From NCBI GenBank assembly GCA_023425025.1, contig JAFADG010000044.1, forward strand, positions 124,001 to 188,000: a stretch of DNA of 64,000 nt, read 5' to 3'. The first letter of the stretch is position 1. Each line of letters opens with the position of its first letter. This document shows, in pieces, positions 62,289-64,000 of this stretch. The position numbers and the translations under genes are program-made. The notes beneath the pieces are model-generated. The model saw only the letters and a program-made list of their open reading frames with translations, made no database searches and was not told the DNA's origin. Origin of the DNA: Bacillota bacterium. GTDB lineage: Bacteria > Bacillota > Clostridia > Christensenellales > Aristaeellaceae.

Positions 62289-62990
62289 TTAAATATATAA
62301 TCTTGCTTTTGCCATGTTAGAAATTTGATTTGACAATTCAAGACCTACCGCCTCATACCCTTCCAGTCTGGCCGCTTCCAGCGTTGTGCCGCTGCCTGCA
62401 AACGGGTCTAGGATGCGGCCGCCGGGCACGCAGATCTTCACCAATTCCCGCATCACCGTAAGCGGCTTTTGTGTTTGATGCTGCCGCTCATTGGGGCTGA
62501 CATTGGCCGCCCGGAATAGACCGGGCAAGACTGGCACAGGCCTATCAATGGGCAGCTTGCCGTTACTCCCCCACAGGACAAATTCCGCTTGCTGCCGGAA
62601 GCGGCCCTTTTGCGGCCGTGAGGATATTTTATCCCACACCACTGTACCTCGCCATGTCCACCCGGCCCATTGCATGGCATCAGAAAGCGCCGGCAGTTGC
62701 CGCCAGTCTACAAATAACGCACACACCGCACCATGGTTACACTTTGCCCGGGTGGCTTCCAGTACTTCCCGCATAAAGTTAGTCCAGCTGCGCTGATCCA
62801 TGGTTTCTCCTTCAAAATCCGGATACGGGCATTTCCCCTTTGTGCCTGTATACTTTTCGGCCGTGCTCTTTTGCTTTTCGGATAAGGTGGATCCGCCGCT
62901 TGCATAAGGTGGATCGGTGATCACGCCGTCAAAGGTTCCGTTAAGGTTCTTGATAATGTCCATGGCATTCCCCTGATAAAGTTGAACCAT
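62289..62990 (-). CDS. Phage-type DNA methyltransferase (N4/N6, beta class)
   Basis: This 233-residue enzyme has the catalytic motif I-T-D-P-P-Y near residue 26 (motif IV before motif I, the beta-class order) and L-D-P-F-A-G-S-G-T-T near residue 200 for AdoMet binding. It would methylate adenine or N4-cytosine in a short site, often to shield phage DNA. The ATG at 62990 has GGGAG at about eight bases. It lies between the lysis genes and the channel-like gene. Confidence 0.92.
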   Translation of the reverse strand: MVQLYQGNAMDIIKNLNGTFDGVITDPPYASGGSTLSEKQKSTAEKYTGTKGKCPYPDFEGETMDQRSWTNFMREVLEATRAKCNHGAVCALFVDWRQLPALSDAMQWAGWTWRGTVVWDKISSRPQKGRFRQQAEFVLWGSNGKLPIDRPVPVLPGLFRAANVSPNERQHQTQKPLTVMRELVKICVPGGRILDPFAGSGTTLEAARLEGYEAVGLELSNQISNMAKARLYI

Positions 62991-63088
62991 AATATTAACT
63001 CCCTTTCTTTTGCACACATAAATGCACACATTTTTCCCAAAAACACGAATCGCCCCTGGTTTCCCAGGGACGGTTCATAAAATATGTA

Positions 63089-63538
63089 CTATGCCATCTT
63101 CCCGCCGTCCGGCGGTTCGTCGTTCTTGGCCCGTAAGGCTTCAAGCAGCTTCTCCATGAAGGAAGGGAGCTGCACGCCGAGGAGCTTCAGATTTTCTTTA
63201 ATGCTCAGTCCTTCGTTGGCAATATACCAGCCGACAGCACCAAGCTGGAATATTGCAATATCATTGCCCACCACCCGGTCAAGCACTGTAGCGAGCAGCA
63301 CCACCATCAGGATCAAACCTTTTCGCAAAAGGCCGTCGAACCCTGCTTTACTGCTCAGTTTCCCATCCTCCGATTTGGGGCTAAGACCGCGCCAGGCAGC
63401 CAGCCAGCCCGTTACATAATCCATGGTCATGACGATTACCAGGCAGGTCAGCAACATAGGCCATTCCCCAAAGAATCCTGCAATACCCCCGCCGATGGCC
63501 GCCATCACCTTCAGCACCTTCTCCCACAAGCTTTCCAT
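63089..63538 (-). CDS. Phage holin (toxin secretion/phage lysis family)
   Basis: This 149-residue protein has three hydrophobic segments: one at about residues 8-50 ending M-D-Y-V-T-G-W-L-A-A-W, a second at about 70-90, and a third near 95-110. The M-D-Y-V-T-G and the K-x-G-F-D-G-L-L-R-K-G patterns are typical of the Holin_4 family, which opens the membrane for endolysin. A charged C-terminal tail follows. GAGGTG precedes the ATG. It is next to the SH3 protein gene, a lysis module. Confidence 0.88.
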   Translation of the reverse strand: MESLWEKVLKVMAAIGGGIAGFFGEWPMLLTCLVIVMTMDYVTGWLAAWRGLSPKSEDGKLSSKAGFDGLLRKGLILMVVLLATVLDRVVGNDIAIFQLGAVGWYIANEGLSIKENLKLLGVQLPSFMEKLLEALRAKNDEPPDGGKMA

Positions 63539-63631
63539 GATACACCTCGCTCTTTCGTAGTACCCGCCCTACCCTATTGCAATAGCTGGCTTGTCCTCCA
63601 TCTATCACCCCTTTCATCAGGATCTGCCGAA

Positions 63632-63997
63632 TTAGCCCACGCTGATGCCGCTGGTGACAAAGTCCGCAACAGCATCTTTAACCGCAGTAAGGGCTGTTTG
63701 CGCGGTCGCAATGGTCTGCTGCAGCTTGTCCAGCTTCGCCTGGTCAACGGCGACCGTCACCGGAATGGAGCGCACGGAACCGTCCGGAATGCTCTCCACG
63801 TTCCGCAGATATTGCACCATGCAATACCCCTGCTTGCCGGCATATTCGACATATGCCCAGCCTTCAGGTGCTGCCTTATCCAGCACCTTCACTTCAGCGC
63901 CGTCCGGAATCCATAGCATCAGCTCCGCATCATCATTGGCAGCCTCGCGCATACGCAGACGGCCACCGGTCACTCTCCCAACCCAAAGCGTTTCCAT
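63632..63997 (-). CDS. SH3-domain protein, probably lysin part or accessory
   Basis: This 121-residue frame begins at the window edge. Residues 1-70 form a bacterial SH3 domain (R-L-R-M-R-E-A-A-N-D-D-A, then G-W-A-Y-V-E-Y-A-G-K-Q-G-Y) that binds cell wall. A helical tail of about 50 residues follows. The Met at 63997 may be internal, since the gene could extend beyond the window as the C-terminus of an endolysin. The placement next to the holin supports a lysis role. Confidence 0.7.
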   Translation of the reverse strand: METLWVGRVTGGRLRMREAANDDAELMLWIPDGAEVKVLDKAAPEGWAYVEYAGKQGYCMVQYLRNVESIPDGSVRSIPVTVAVDQAKLDKLQQTIATAQTALTAVKDAVADFVTSGISVG

Positions 63998-64000
63998 AAC

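Larger units (their letters stand above)
50953..64000. mobile_element. Phage-like integrated element at tRNA-Pro, right part outside window
   Basis: Beyond the tRNA the gene content changes to SRAP, Y-family polymerase, small ORFs, restriction-modification genes, DNA methylases, holin and an SH3 lysin-type protein. Lysis genes at the right edge read leftward toward the tRNA, so the stretch in between looks like lysogenic cargo between the lysis module and one attachment site. No integrase or structural gene is inside the window, and the second attachment site is not visible. The left limit is the tRNA 3' end by inference. Confidence 0.65.

Overview
The window looks like chromosome of an anaerobic Clostridia-type Firmicute of fairly high GC. 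Supporting signs are class I T-box control of tyrS, a DinR/LexA-type GAAC-N4-GTTC box, the Asp23/YloU-FakA(YloV)-RecG order, pyruvate phosphate dikinase, strong AGGAGG ribosome-binding sites, several GTG/TTG starts and many near-consensus sigma-A promoters. The genus cannot be fixed from sequence alone.

Bases 1-50,950 are host backbone. In order they hold: a redox/NO-type cluster (partial 2x[4Fe-4S] ferredoxin, cupin, DUF1858, DUF438-PAS); MsrAB; an exported propeller plus solute-binding protein and a polysaccharide deacetylase; ppdK; the asp23-fakA-recG operon; nrdAB with a candidate NrdR box; a tyrosine T-box driving an aminotransferase, tyrS and a YigZ protein; a flippase; carA and a carB that is fused in frame to dapF; an ilvE-unknown-pseudouridine synthase-HAD operon; two transporters; a D-2-hydroxyacid dehydrogenase divergent from an FAD/Rieske oxidoreductase; an unknown protein; a small hydrophobic peptide inside a long inverted repeat; an HD-GYP protein; rpsT; a 2,274-residue exported protein built from SdrD-B/CnaB-like domains; a DegV (FakB-type) protein; and a Cys-Pro-rich protein.

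From tRNA-Pro(GGG) at 50,953 to the right edge the content is that of an integrated phage-like element whose other end is outside the window. At the right edge are lysis genes (SH3 protein, holin) and a phage-type DNA methylase. Between these and the tRNA is a cargo zone: an SRAP protein, an SOS-controlled Y-family polymerase, small accessory ORFs, a ribbon-helix-helix regulator, a type II restriction-modification set (C5 methylase, putative endonuclease, Vsr, HNH nuclease), an AT-rich stand-alone PD-(D/E)XK-like protein, a DnaQ-type exonuclease and a 2TM potassium-channel-like protein.

The most unusual points are the CarB-DapF fusion whose DapF part lacks one catalytic cysteine, the 27-residue hydrophobic peptide whose Shine-Dalgarno is buried in a hairpin inside a long 5'-3' pairing (resembling a type I toxin mRNA), the potassium-channel-like cargo gene, and a frameshifted HNH-nuclease remnant in the defence cluster.
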